DNA of 64,000 nucleotides. Source: Oegoconia quadripuncta. Lineage: Eukaryota > Arthropoda > Insecta > Lepidoptera > Autostichidae. The first letter of the stretch is position 1, and every line of letters starts with the position of its first letter. The position numbers were made by a program, and so were the translations under genes. The stretch is taken from assembly GCA_949316235.1 (NCBI GenBank), contig OX438747.1, positions 29,826,618-29,890,617 of the forward strand, in the 5' to 3' direction. Positions 11,282 to 22,555 of the stretch are shown here, in pieces. A model generated the notes under the pieces. It had not been told where the DNA came from, did not search any database, and saw only the letters and a list, made by a program, of their open reading frames with translations.

Positions 11282-11625
11282 GGCGAAGGCAAAGGGATCT
11301 AAGCCCATACAGCCATGTCTTATGTCTCTTATTTCTTCGTTTAGTGAAGTCAGTCTCAGTCAAAACAAGTCAATCGTCGTATACTTGGCGTATACCGGGT
11401 CTAGTCACGTCATTCTTCAGTAAAGTGGCAGAATGCTTTACGAAAGATTTTGGCGGCTTCTTGTGGGAACCCGAAAGCTTCGTTGCGCACTTTTATTTAC
11501 AGTTCCCTTCACTGAGGCACCATCACTGACTTTTGCTGCACAATATTCTGCCATTAAATCAGAATGCTCAAATTATAAGAAATAAAAATGCGACATCACT
11601 CGCCGAGTTCCCGTCAAAAACCCCG
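11282..11625 (+). repeat. Direct repeat copy 2, just upstream of exon 7
   Basis: Second tandem copy, ending about 100 bases before the exon 7 acceptor. Open frames here on both strands (including Pro/Arg-rich ones that overlap exon 7) are not considered genes. Confidence 0.8.
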
Positions 11626-11728
11626 TACGTCACGTTTGTATACATGATAAGACACATAAGCATACATCGAGCATAGATGAGGCTGTGGTAAGGTGTTGTA
11701 TGAGCCATGTGTGTGTGTGTGTGTGCAG

Positions 11729-11857
11729 GTGTGCATGCAGCTGGTGGGGGGCCGCGCCCCCGCGCCGGCGCCGCCGCCGCCCGGCTCGCCGCCGCCGGCG
11801 CAGGCGCACCCCGCGCGGACGCTCTGCCCGGAGTACCATCTGCAGCGGTTCCGGGAG
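11729..11857 (+). CDS. FAM193: FAM193-like exon 7, Pro/Ala-rich
   Basis: A (TG)n tract ending gtgtgcag is the acceptor. It encodes 43 residues, with a Pro/Ala-rich core (A-P-A-P-P-P-P-G-S-P-P-P) followed by C-P-E-Y-H-L-Q-R-F-R-E. Phase 0 to phase 0. The proposed donor gtcggc is weak; the frame stays open into a SINE beyond it, so the 3' border is the least sure part. Very GC-rich compared with both flanks. Confidence 0.65.
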
Positions 11858-11877
11858 GTCGGCTATACACCAACACA

Positions 11878-12075
11878 CTACATTTGTTATATGTTGAATA
11901 CTGACATGTGTTCCCGAGTTATGGATGTTTTTCATTTATATGTGTATTTATTTACAAAAAAAAGGTATTTGTGTAGTATATCAACCATCTGGTATCCACA
12001 ACACAAGCCTATAGTTGCTTACTGTGAAACTAGATGGTGCTGTGTGTATGTCTAAGGATATTTATTATTATTTAT
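11878..12075 (+). mobile_element. SINE B body, headless
   Basis: Carries the SINE B body (actgacatgtgttcccgagtt; accatctggtatccacaaca; actagatggtgctgtgtgta) without the tRNA-like head. It begins about 20 bases after the proposed exon 7 donor. Confidence 0.7.
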
Positions 12076-13060
12076 TATCAGTGATTATGAAAAATGTAAA
12101 AAATATATATAGAAGGCCAATTATTCTACGACTTACCCGGTGCCAGTGTGATTAGGTTGCACAAGCTTGTGATGCGACTGCCATGCTGGAATTGGAGAGG
12201 CAAGAAGAGACAGACAGACACCGACGACACTGAAGCGGTGAGAGACCGTCGAACGAAGTGAAGTCAACAACAAATCTTGCCTAACTTCACTGTTAACGTC
12301 CGTGAAATGGCGATTTGGCGGGTCATTCTTGGATGAAGTAACTAAATTGAATCCTGTAAACATAAAAGTGAATCGTTCAAGATCAATGTTTATTACCTTT
12401 GACTTCTCCGCCTTTCAACCAAAGTCAATCAATTTGGTTGAACCGTGTAATATTAGCTTAAAGAAAGAAATATATAACGAAGGGGGAAAATGGGAGGTCG
12501 GTAAAAGTCGCCCAAGAAAGACGCACGTCAATCGAGTGAGTGACGTAAAGGTAAGGTACAGTCAATCACTTACCGACGAGCGTGTACGAAGCATTTGATA
12601 AGAGTGGATGAAGCAAAAATAGTATAATAGATAAATAAAAGGTATTTATTCACCACAAAGTTAATTTAACAAGTAATTATTTGATAATAAATGAGGTCAA
12701 ACTGATGAAAAGGTAGGGACTCAGCAGATTTGCTGATTTTCAGTCCACCCCAAGTAGAGTAGTTGCTGCCACCAAGGAATTAATTATTATTACTCTATGA
12801 ATAAATTTAAACATTAACTAAAAGTAAACAAACATCTAAAATCAACTCAAAAACAACTGCAAATGATAAACCATAAAAAGCTAGACACGAGAAGGTATCA
12901 TATAGGTAGGTATTTGGTAAATTTTCAATACTTATTGTGTGTGCACACACAATCAATGTGTGATTGTGCGAGTGAATTTAATTGTTTTCAAATTATTATT
13001 ACTAATTTAACAAATTTAAATCATATCCGAATCATACTGGCAGAGAAACACCCGTCCAAG
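12076..13060. other. Intron 7 sequence, unassigned
   Basis: A mixed-GC block at 12130-12600 has overlapping weak open frames on both strands (a 98-codon frame at 12302-12598 +) but no splice or family signature; it could be the edge of an unrecognised retroelement. 12600-13060 is plain AT-rich sequence. Confidence 0.4.
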
Positions 13061-13063
13061 ATA

Positions 13064-13206
13064 TTGGTATCGATTCGGTTGTACGCAAACTAAACTAAAA
13101 CCAATTTTAAAGTAGGTCTGTCTTTTTCTCTCTGGAACAATATAATGTGACGGCACCAGTCTAAATCTGGTTTTAGTTTAGTTCGTGTGCAACCGAATCG
13201 ACACCA
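13064..13206. mobile_element. Small foldback element, TTGGTGTCGATTCGG ends
   Basis: About 143 bp. The left arm (ttggtatcgattcggttgta, then aaactaaactaaaacca) is inverted at the right arm (ggttttagtttagtt, then caaccgaatcgacacca). Relatives at 30020-30135 and 30579-30904. Confidence 0.75.
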
Positions 13207-13861
13207 TTATTGATGTAAAAATGCACACGTCACATGGCCAGGTGTGAAGTTTTTCGAAAGGACCAAATGCATGTCAGGATCGTTGCAAGTGGAAATCAAT
13301 AATGTCCTACCGCACGGGTAACAGGCGTGGGATATGTATGCTTCCGAAACACGATCCCACAAACGAACCTACACCAAACTTATAATATTAGTCGGATGAT
13401 TTTTGTGATGAATCTATTGAAAATATAAAAACAAAACAAGCTTAGAATTTTTTGGGCTTCACATAGAACTGTAAATTCCGCACGCCTGGTAGCTAAAAAC
13501 TGACTAGTTTGAATTGCAAATTATTTTTTATTTTGTTAATAAGTGATTAGGTAATGTTGGACATATCGGAAACTGACTTATTCTACAGCGGCATCATATC
13601 GAGTGCTAGTGTCAAACATTACTCAGGCGGTCAGGAGCTTGTTACTTAACGAGATCGAACTCTGCGAGCCAAGTTTTGGTTTTTGTTCGTATCCCTTTTA
13701 CCTGTAAAATTTCGCAGTAGCATACTTATTCGTAATACCTACTGATACTGACCTAATATGATGTGTGTTTCTCTCCATGATTATGTATTCGTGGAGATTT
13801 TTTATAAGTATTGTTTTTAATCGTTTATATAAGTCTATAAATCTTCCAAAAAGTAAATAAA

Positions 13862-13985
13862 TAAATACACACAGCGCTATCTAGTTTCACACTAGGCAAT
13901 TAGGCTTGTATTATGGATACAAGATGGTTGATATACTACACGAATACTTATTATATATAACTCGGGTACACATGTCCGTATTCAA
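13862..13985 (-). mobile_element. SINE B body fragment
   Basis: Minus-strand piece with acacagcgctatctagtttc and tatggatacaagatggttga. The head is missing. Confidence 0.65.
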
Positions 13986-14269
13986 TTTTTACAATAATTT
14001 CAAATTAATATAATTTAGATTTTTTTTACTGTTTTAATTTTTCAATTGACATTTGAAATTATAATTGTTATTTTAAATTTTCAATGTCTACCACTGTTTA
14101 CTAACATAGTTATAGGTGACTGTACTAACAATGATGGACCTTATTGTATGGAAAATAAATGATTTATCAACCGTATTCATCATTCAAACTTATTCCTCTA
14201 TCGGGATTGGAACCCGTGATCTCTAGACCAAACAGTTTGAAGATAAATAACAAAAGACTTGATCGCCAG

Positions 14270-14364
14270 GTACGGCGCAAGGTGATGCATATGCGAGACC
14301 AGCAGCTCTACTACCACCGGCTCCGGATGTGGTTGGAGGACCAGCTCAAACAGGAACGGGACAC
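14270..14364 (+). CDS. FAM193: FAM193-like exon 8
   Basis: The acceptor is gatcgccag and the donor a consensus gtgagt. Phase 0 in, two bases out; AC+A makes Thr with exon 9. It encodes about 31 residues in a charged helix (V-M-H-M-R-D-Q-Q-L-Y-Y-H-R-L, then W-L-E-D-Q-L-K-Q-E-R-D). Only 184 bases separate it from exon 9. Confidence 0.8.
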
Positions 14365-14548
14365 GTGAGTTGAACCCTAACTAGATCACAGTGAGATTCC
14401 TTTAGATGCTGCCTCATTTTATTACCGCTTACTGTTTCCAAAGGAGTTTAGTAGCATACCACACCTCTCAATCTGTAACAACTACCTATTTCGTTTTTGT
14501 TTAATAATGTATCAATAAAAGTTTATTCGCTGTTTATTCTCTCCACAG

Positions 14549-17500
14549 AATACCAGAGAGCAACGTTACGCTAGTGGAGGACTTACCGAGGCGCAAGCGT
14601 CGCAACAACAGTCCTAAAGTCCCCCGCCTAACAACGGCCTCCAAACGCAAACTAAAACCTGTCTCGCCATCCCTCAGCAAACCACACAAAATCCTTCAAA
14701 TGCTCAAACAGAAAGCTCCCGCGCAAACCACCGATCTTCTCGCAGGTATCAAAGACTATAACGACGATAGAAATATCAAATCTGAAGTAGAACCGCCCGA
14801 AGCATTCCCGCTAGAGAGAGAGGAGAATGTAAGTGATACGGAGACAATCGTTGGGGAGAAAGAGGATTTGTGTAAAGAGATGAAGGAGTGTTTAGCAAAG
14901 TTCGCCAATTTCGCTTTAAACAGTCCCGATGGTAATTTACAGGAGGAATACGATATTGACATGGATGGTGATGTTGAAAAGTATCCTGATTCAGTTAGCC
15001 CGCCACTTCAAGAGATGTCGCCGACGACGTCTGAACCGATGCCCGTTTACACACCGAAGCCAAATCAAAGATTACTAACAGTTAACAAGGTTTTAAACAG
15101 AAATGTTGTTGAATTTAAAGATGATATGGTGATAGATTTCCAAGGTCAAATCACTCCCGATGTAAACGTTCCGTTAAACGTTCCATTAAACGCACTCCGA
15201 ACACCGCTTCTAGTTAAAGAAGACGACAAAGGTTTGATCATGACTGAGGGCAATCCAGAATTAGTTGTAGACACAGGAAAGGACCCCAATATTTACAAAT
15301 ACGTAACCTTCGGTTTAGAGATTAAGAAAGCTATGGAGGAATGCCAGAATATAATTAACTCTTATAACAGTATTAAGGAGAAAGGTGACGGAACGGATAA
15401 GGAAGGAGAAAACAACGACGGGCCCACACTAGAGCAAATTTACGAAGTGATGATGAACTTAGATAAAAATTCGGTGGATTTTCTAGACAAAATAGACGAC
15501 GAAACTATGGACATTAGTACAGCTAACAAACTAGCCGAACTTGTTGAGAACATGCCACAAATACTAGCCAATATGCCCGAGATTGCCTCAAAACTGTCTG
15601 AATGTGCGAACGCGTCATTCGAGCTACCCGAATTCGCTTCGATCATGAACAGTTTACCTGATGTTAATAACGAAGCTCAACTGACCCCGGAAACTTTAAA
15701 GCAAATCCGCGAACTCAAACTAAATAAAACTAGGGATAACGTTAAAGTTACTAAGAACACTGCCAAGCGTAAAACTAATCGTAAAGTAAGTAAATCTACT
15801 GTAGATAATGATATAATAGGTACAATGACTTTCGAGCTCGACAGTAAAGATATATCTGAACTAATCAAAGACGAGAAAGAACTCCATGCTTTTATGAAGA
15901 ATAAAAATTATAAAGAAGATTTTAAAGACTTACTGTTCTCTATATCTAGCAGTAACAAACTAGTTGTTATTAATAAAGTGTTCGAATACGTGAAACAGAA
16001 TAAGAATCCTGAACTAGCCAAGTGTCTCGAGGAAGACAAAGATCTGTTTGCTTTACCCAAGAATAGTATCAATTCGGAAATGTACTCCAAAGCGTCTACA
16101 TTATTTGACAATTCGGTGAAAGACGCACTGAGTATGGACGAATTGAGAGAATTAGTGAAATCCAGATTTAATTCTTGGAAGCATTACGTCGCTACGAAAT
16201 TCAAAAGCATTCCCATAGAATTATTAGAGAACGAAATAGAGGCGATGCTCGATAAGTTTTACAGTTACATACAAGATTTAGCTGGGAAACAATGCGTCAA
16301 CGACTCTGATAAAATTCTAGAAAAGATCGATGAACTACGCAAAAATAATACAGACGAGACTCAGTGGAACCCTTTTAAAGATGTCAAATTATTAAGCGCA
16401 TCTCCAGGAAACACGTTTGATATGCTCGTTATGAAACTATCCAAAATGTCGCAAGATAATAAGACGTCTGTTAAAAGTTTGAAATTTAAATATATGGATG
16501 TGATTAAACGTTGTTCTGATTCACCACAATTATCTGGATGGATACTCATAGACCCTGAAATAGCAGCTAATGTGATACTAGAACTGACTGGGTTACCATT
16601 TGATAAGGCTGAAATCGTGCCTGACTTTACAAAAATGTCCAACGACTCTAAGAAAGACTACTTCATCGCGCGGTTAAGAGAAATGAATCGGGTATATATG
16701 AAGACTCTGCCTAAAAAAGCTTTGACAGGTGACGAATGGCTTGTCATGCTGTATAGATTAGAACAGCTAGAGGAGAAGCTAAAAGAAGCCTTTGCCAAGG
16801 TGACTCCCCCACCTAAACCACCGGTCCTTGCATCAATTCAAACGCAAACTCAACCATGTCAAATGCAGAACGCTAGCGAAGCTGAAATCCTAGCAGCTAA
16901 AGGTCTTAGTAAAATCATCGGAAAAGCCAATGTTAAGGCCGTGAAAAAGACAGAACCGAAACCAGCAAAAGAAGAAGAGAAGTTCGAAATTAAAATAGTG
17001 AAAGGTGGCGTCGACAAGAATAACGATGCATTATTAGCGAAATGTGAAGCGATACTCACTTCGAAGGGTGAGAAATCTTTATTAGACATTTTTTATACAA
17101 TCAGATCTTATATAACCCAAGGTCTACCAGTACCGGAGACGTATAAAAAGCACGTAATATCTATATGCTCTAGCATCGACGCTAAATTATTAGACGATGA
17201 CGTAGATATAGAAGACACATTAAAAGGCAACGACGAGGCTGATCCGGAAATAGAGAAGATCCCCCTATCAGTGATCGGCTCCCAAAATCCTGAATTACTT
17301 GCCAAATATTCGGCACAAGCTCTCAGAAACGCTAAGGAGGCGTTAAACGCAGTCGCATTTAGAAACATGATGGCTATGGAAATGGAAAGGAATGGGCAAT
17401 CAAAATCGGAGAGCGATGCGTGTGATACCCCCAAAAGCGATTGCAAATGGACAAACGATTGTATCTGCAACTCGTGCAAGGATTCCGACGCGAATGTATG

Positions 17501-17676
17501 CCTCGGCGATATTGTGAAACAGTGCTACGATATGGAGACGAAGTCGAAAAACGGTCTAGAAGAGAAGAAGAAGGAGGTGAAGCCGATCAGCAAAGCGCCT
17601 CCCGTGAAGCAGGTGAAGCCGCAGCCGCAGCAGAAAGTGTGCGAGAACATCCCGCATCAACAGCATGTTTGCAAAG
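14549..17676 (+). CDS. FAM193: FAM193-like exon 9, giant 3.1-kb exon
   Basis: A 3,128-nt uninterrupted coding exon (about 1,043 residues) between acceptor ttctctccacag and donor gttagt. Near its start are two basic clusters (RRKRR at 14589-14603 and SKRKLK near 14640) that look like a bipartite nuclear signal. The rest is rich in Lys, Glu, Asp, Asn and Ser with many predicted helices, for example around A-N-M-P-Q/E-I repeats near 15550-15600. The last part has a cysteine group D-C-I-C-N-S-C at about 17457-17477, and the exon closes on K-P-Q-P-Q-Q-K-V-C. Codon use is AT-richer than in the GC-rich small exons around it. I do not recognise the middle; it has no counterpart that I know of in vertebrate FAM193 proteins. 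Several open frames on the opposite strand are shadows of it. Confidence 0.9.
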
Positions 17677-17682
17677 GTTAGT

Positions 17683-17683
<1 letters not shown>

Positions 17684-17723
<40 letters not shown>

Positions 17724-17880
17724 CTACAACGGGTTAGCACTTCACCTCAATCACACCCGATGTGAAGTGATTATGAGGTCGAACCCCATCTTAATTGGGG
17801 AACTGGCTATGTTATCTCTGATTAACATGGTGGTAGCCAGGCGAACATTTTAATAAAATGCCCTACTATCATCGAAAACT
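17684..17880 (-). mobile_element. (AT)n microsatellite and diverged SINE A
   Basis: An (AT)n run at 17684-17720 begins right after the exon 9 donor. 17728-17880 is an older, internally deleted SINE A on the minus strand. Confidence 0.6.
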
Positions 17881-17989
17881 TTGAATACTAATGAAGGAAC
17901 TTCGCAAGTGTTAAGGGGATTCACTTTGGCATTATTCTAAAAAGACCCAGCTTCCAAAAATTATAGTATGATTAACAACACTTGATTCA

Positions 17990-18245
17990 TCACATCATCA
18001 TTTGCCGAAACACGTGCACTGCTGGACAAAGGCCTCCCCCAAAGATCTCAACAACGATCGATACTGTGCTGCCCGCATCCAGCGGCTTCCCGCGATCTTT
18101 ATAATCGTTGGTCCCTCTCGTGCGAGCTCGATGCGATCGGGCTGATCTGATGAAGGTCGCGGGAATTTGCTGGATGCAGGTCGCTTTCAACCGGTCGATG
18201 TGGAAGTCTACGGGGAAGGACTATGTTCAGCAGTCGACGTCCTGT
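17990..18245. repeat. Dispersed repeat D, foldback-like
   Basis: Contains cactgctggacaaaggcctccc and, inverted further on, ggaaggactatgttcagcagt, with gcatccagcggcttcccgcg matched by cgcgggaatttgctggatgc. Relatives at 21836-22066, 24440-24660 and 60436-60555. Confidence 0.6.
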
Positions 18246-18310
18246 GGCTGACAGTGGCGATACCTTCATATAAGCCAATGTAAACAACATTGTAAGACTT
18301 GAAGTATATA

Positions 18311-19705
18311 TACAGGGTGTCCAGTAAATAGCACGACAAACGAGAAGGGAAGATAGATGAAAGGTTGACCTACCAGACAAAAAAAAATAACCTTAGTAAA
18401 AGTGTCACCGTTTTCAAGATATAAATTTTTTATTTTTTTTTCTTAAAACTGCCACTTTTTCTCTGTTTGTTGTTGTTATGTGTAGAAATAACCAGATATT
18501 TTTCTTATTTTTTCTGTCAAATATTTTCAGATAGTTGCTGTACCATATTTAAATATCATTTTGTTAAATACATGTAGGTAACCCTGAGAAAATAATTTTT
18601 TATTCCTAATTTTTTTTTTTGAATATTGTTTAATGAAGTTTGACCTTCAGCGGTGAGAAAAAAATGTATTGGACTGCTGCTGCACATTCCCTTAAAAATT
18701 TACCTGTTTAGTAGGGATTTCAGAAAGGTAAAATAAAATACACCTTTATTTTTAAATAAAAAGATACAGCATTTTTTCCGTCGAGGGGTCTGGTTCACAC
18801 TTAAATCCAATATTCAAATTTAAAGTAAAATTACATCTTTTTACTGACCACTGAAGTGCTTAATTGTTAAAAAACCTTGAAATTGTTATCTGCGCATCTA
18901 ATAGTGACAAACCTTTTCATGACCTTGGAAATCGGAATTCGAAAAATGGTACACAATGACTAATAGCATCTCTTATTTTTCTGTGTGTAAAGATGTTATT
19001 AACTGTGTTTGATTGATTACTTATGATCGTAGAGAATACAAAAATATTAAATGTAAATTTTGTTTGGTAATAAATGTGTTCATTTTTAATCCAAAGTGTG
19101 TATTTTATTTAACTTTTGCTTATTTTTAAATAAACTGGTTTAAATTTTAACTAGTTCAATAATAAGTAACGCTGCTAAGCAAAAAAAGAAAAATTAATCA
19201 TCAATTACCTTTTGACCGAAATTTGCCACTTTGGCAGAAAAAATGCTGTATCTTTTTATTTAAAAATAAAGGTGTATTTTATTTTACCTTTCTGAAATCC
19301 CTACTAAACAGGTAATTTTTTAAAGGAATGTGCAGCAGCAGTCCAATACATTTTTTTCTCACCGCTGAAGGTCAAACTTCATTAAACAATATTCAAAAAA
19401 AAAAAATTAGGAATAAAAAATTATTTTCTCAGGGTTACCTACATGTATTTAACAAAATGATATTTAAATATGGTACAGCAACTATCTGAAAATATTTGAC
19501 AGAAAAAATAAGAAAAATATCTGGTTATTTCTACACATAACAACAACAAACAGATAAAAAGCGGCAGTTTTAAGAAAAAAACATAAAAAATTAATATCTT
19601 GAAAACGGTGACACTTTTACTAAGGTCATTTTTTTTTGTCTGGTAGGTCAACCTTTCATCTATCTTCCCTTTTCGTTTGCCGTGCTATTTACTGGACACC
19701 CTGTA
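18311..19705. mobile_element. 1.4-kb foldback element, TACAGGGTGTCC ends
   Basis: Arms of about 470 bp (18311-18782 and 19234-19705) are nearly perfect inverted copies around a ~450-bp centre. TA flanks both ends. No transposase frame. It lies next to a LINE fragment at 19711. Confidence 0.88.
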
Positions 19706-19710
19706 TATGA

Positions 19711-20330
19711 CCTTCAACAAAGACCTCTGAGCTCTTTCTAGGCCTATATAGTGAGTTTTGGTGGCACCCCCCCACACGGGAATGCAGTAAGTTATTACGG
19801 ACTGAGCAAGAGCTACGTATATTTTATTTATTAGGGCATATGAAGCAACGTGACGCAGTTTTTTAAAGATATATATGAGTTTTCGGACTCTGCCAGTGAT
19901 GAGATCCAAATGAGAATGCCACGAGAGTCTTTGGTCAACCATTATACCAAGATACTTTACTTGGGTGACTTTACATATGATTGGACACGCACAATTGGAA
20001 TTATAACCATCCTGTTGATGAGCACACTCGTGAATTCTCAGTTGGAACCCACTTTCTGGTTGGGATCTTAAGCCGGGACTGAAACAAAGATAGTTTGTTT
20101 TAGCCGTATTTAGAGTTAGGAGATTAGAGCTTAGCCATTTAGCTAGAAGATGAAGCTCGTAAGATACATACATGATGAAATTGAATTCGTGTAATTCCTG
20201 TGTACTGGTGATTCCACTTCTGATTACCAATATATCAAAATGCTCCATAAAAATCGTCCTCCTGTCTCCTAATTGTTGTGCCCGCAGGGTCCATAACGAC
20301 CTATTGTTTTTTTTTAATATGCACACCTAT
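19711..20330 (-). mobile_element. LINE reverse-transcriptase fragment
   Basis: The minus-strand open frame of about 200 codons has W-L-S-S-N-L-L-T-L-N-T-A-K-T, V-K-Y-L-G-I-M-V-D and Y-C-I-P-V-W-G-G-A, typical of the palm/thumb of Jockey/CR1-type RTs. The catalytic upstream part is missing, and its 3' side stops at the foldback element. Confidence 0.8.
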
Positions 20331-20965
20331 GCACACATTATGGAATGCCATAAAAAATTGAATATTATGGATACCAGATGGTGGATATATTAGATTAGAT
20401 TAGATTTATTTAGTTTTACAATATCAAGTCAAACATACAGTTCCGTAAATTTATGATTTCTAAAATAAAAGTGATTGTCAAACATAAAACAATAACTATA
20501 CACATACATCTTAAAGATTTGTAGAATTACTAGATTATTTAATATAAGTATAATGTTAAAATATTGTTAAGTCACAAAATGAACAAAATAAGATAGAAAT
20601 TAAACATCTTCATATTATTATATTTATGTCAAAATTTATTAATAAAGTATAAGTATGTAACCATTGTTACGTCAACGTCATACTATTTTTGAATAATCAT
20701 AATGAAATAAAATAAAACAAAATAAAATATAAACCATGTCATGAGATTATTGATATGCCATAATCACCTTTGTCAAATAATAGTTGAATACAAGTTAAAG
20801 TAAATATATTAAAATAGAAAGTATGTCAGGAGGTTATGAAAATGTCATATCCATACACTCTTTAATAGAATAAAATTAATTTTCCAACAAAAAGTTTCTC
20901 AGTTGGCGATTACTACAAGAATACTTTTATATATTTTATATACAAATGTATACATTTATATGTCA
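20331..20965. other. Intron 9 AT-rich stretch
   Basis: Very AT-rich with many aaataaaat runs; a small SINE B scrap (atggataccagatggtgga) lies at 20368-20390. Nothing else was seen. Confidence 0.5.
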
Positions 20966-20969
20966 CACA

Positions 20970-21060
20970 TACTCGTACAAACATGTGCCCATGGATTCGA
21001 ACGCGCGACCTCTAGAGGGTCTGTCACCACATAACAGGTCGTCAATAAATCTAAAGTAAA
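20970..21060 (-). mobile_element. Diverged tRNA-like SINE head
   Basis: Minus-strand B-box-like ggattcgaacgcgcgacc plus the terminal aggtcgtcaataaa. It ends about 18 bases before the exon 10 acceptor. Confidence 0.5.
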
Positions 21061-21077
21061 TAAATGTATGTTCGCAG

Positions 21078-21178
21078 TGGGTCATTCGCCGAACGGGAGC
21101 AACGGCGGCGCCTGCGCAGGCGACGCGGGTGCCGACCAACCGTGTACCTGTTGTTATTGCACAGTGTTTGGACATGCG
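21078..21178 (+). CDS. FAM193: FAM193-like exon 10, CxCCxC cysteine motif
   Basis: The acceptor is tgtatgttcgcag and the donor gtgagt. Two bases complete the exon 9 codon and the exon ends at phase 0. It encodes about 34 residues: a Gly/Ala/Asn-rich stretch, then D-Q-P-C-T-C-C-Y-C-T-V-F-G-H-A. Clustered cysteines ending in F-G-H recall the FAM193 signature, possibly a metal-binding knuckle (inference). It lies between SINE pieces. Confidence 0.85.
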
Positions 21179-21248
21179 GTGAGTAAAACCCTACCCTTTC
21201 GACAATGTCGATTCGTCAAATCCTTGTATTTTAACCACCTCCGTTCTT

Positions 21249-21540
21249 GAGAGCGTCGGTGGCTCAGCGGTTAAGACGCGGTCTCCCAATTTAGGAAGTC
21301 CGGGTTCGATTCCCAGGCAGGCCATATACCCAATGAGTTTTTAAATTTAATTATTTATGTGCATTTATCCGACTGCTGTTAAACGGTGAAGGAAAACATC
21401 ATGTGCAAACCTGCATGCCTGAGAAATAAAAATTCAAAGGCATGTGGCCTCTGAATTTTATTTAAATGGCCCATACTCCCTCATTATTCGAGGGAAGGCC
21501 TATATCCTCCAGTGGGATGTTTACGGTCTGATAAGTATAA
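21249..21540 (+). mobile_element. SINE family C
   Basis: A distinct tRNA-like head (ggtggctcagcggttaagac, then gggttcgattccc) and a body with cgagggaaggcctatatcc. The body tail recurs at 63530-63650. It begins 70 bases after the exon 10 donor. Confidence 0.75.
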
Positions 21541-21544
21541 CTAG

Positions 21545-21810
21545 TAAATATCCTTAGACATACACACAGCGCCATCTAGTTCCACAGTAAGCAACTATAG
21601 GCTTGTGTTGTGGATACCAGATGGTTGATATACTGCATAAATCCTTTTTTTTTTTGTAAATAAATACTTATTATAAATGAAAACATCCATAACTCGGGTC
21701 CACATGTCCGTATTCATCACACAAACATATGCCCCTAGCGGGATTCGAACCGGCAACCTTTTGGTATAGTGGTCAGAGTTGCTAACTACTACACCAAACA
21801 GGTCGTCAGA
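21545..21810 (-). mobile_element. SINE B, full length
   Basis: The complete element on the minus strand: body (cacacagcgccatctagttcc), poly-T/A spacer, then the tRNA-like head (gcgggattcgaaccggcaacc; ctactacaccaaacaggtcg). Confidence 0.85.
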
Positions 21811-21835
21811 TATATTATAACTCGTATATTGACGG

Positions 21836-22066
21836 AAGTCACTGGATGGAGGCCGCTTCCAACCGGTCGCTTTGGAATTCTATGGGGAAGTACTATATTC
21901 AGCAGTGGACGACGTTCATCAGATCGTCTGTCCACCTTGTGAGTGGACGCCCTACGTTGCGCTTGCCTTTGCGAGGTCTCCACTCGAGAACTTTAATGCC
22001 CCATCGGCCATCAGTTCCTCGAGCTTATGTGTCCTACCCACTCCTACGTACTAATCCACTGGGTTA
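21836..22066 (+). repeat. Dispersed repeat D copy
   Basis: Shares gaggccgcttccaaccggtcg and tatggggaagtactatattcagcagt with the copy at 17990-18245. Confidence 0.6.
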
Positions 22067-22071
22067 AGTAG

Positions 22072-22555
22072 GTGACTTTCGTTTATTCAAGGATTTACTC
22101 ATTCTCGTTGCGTGACCTTGAACCACCACGTGTCAGTGCTATATGTCAATACAAGGAAAATGTACCTTTTAGTAGACTTAGTAAAGTTAGTAAGTCATTC
22201 AGAGGTCAATGTGTGCGCTTCTACAGCAAGGTTCCCATGGATGTACAGAATCTTCCGCTTAATAAATTTAAACTTATTATTATAAAACAAAAATTATGTA
22301 ATAAGGGATATTACAAAATTTCAGACTACATTAATCCATGGGATTAAATGGCTCTTTTACACGATATATAAAAATTGTTGTAACCTTTCTAGATTGTAAA
22401 TGACTGATTGAAAAGAGAGAAACCCTCTGAGTTTCTCGCTAGCTCTTCTCAGTAGTGGTCGCGTTCCGAGCTAGTGGTAGTTTAAAAAACAAGTGACGTT
22501 TATAAGTGCATATTTGTATTGCCTACATGAATAAATGATTTTCATTTCATATACG
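22072..22555 (+). mobile_element. LINE C-terminal tail and 3' UTR
   Basis: The open tail reads S-F-R-G-Q-C-V-R-F-Y-S-K-V-P, then L-N-K-F-K and K-L-C-N-K-G-Y-Y-K-I-S-D-Y. The 3' UTR ends with the ttttcatttcat-type tail. A second copy is at 35470-35885 and a scrap at 47310-47400. Confidence 0.75.

Noticed and set aside
11568..11935. Overlapping Pro/Arg/Ala-rich open frames on both strands near exon 7
   Set aside because: Caused by the GC-rich exon 7; only one + frame agrees in phase with exons 6 and 8.
12302..12598. 98-codon + strand frame as a small gene
   Set aside because: No recognisable motif, overlaps an equally long minus frame, and lies in an intron among repeats.
14756..17479. Several 60-120-codon open frames on the minus strand
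   Set aside because: All lie opposite the long exon 9 and have Ser/Leu-rich composition expected from antisense reading of Lys/Glu/Asp codons.
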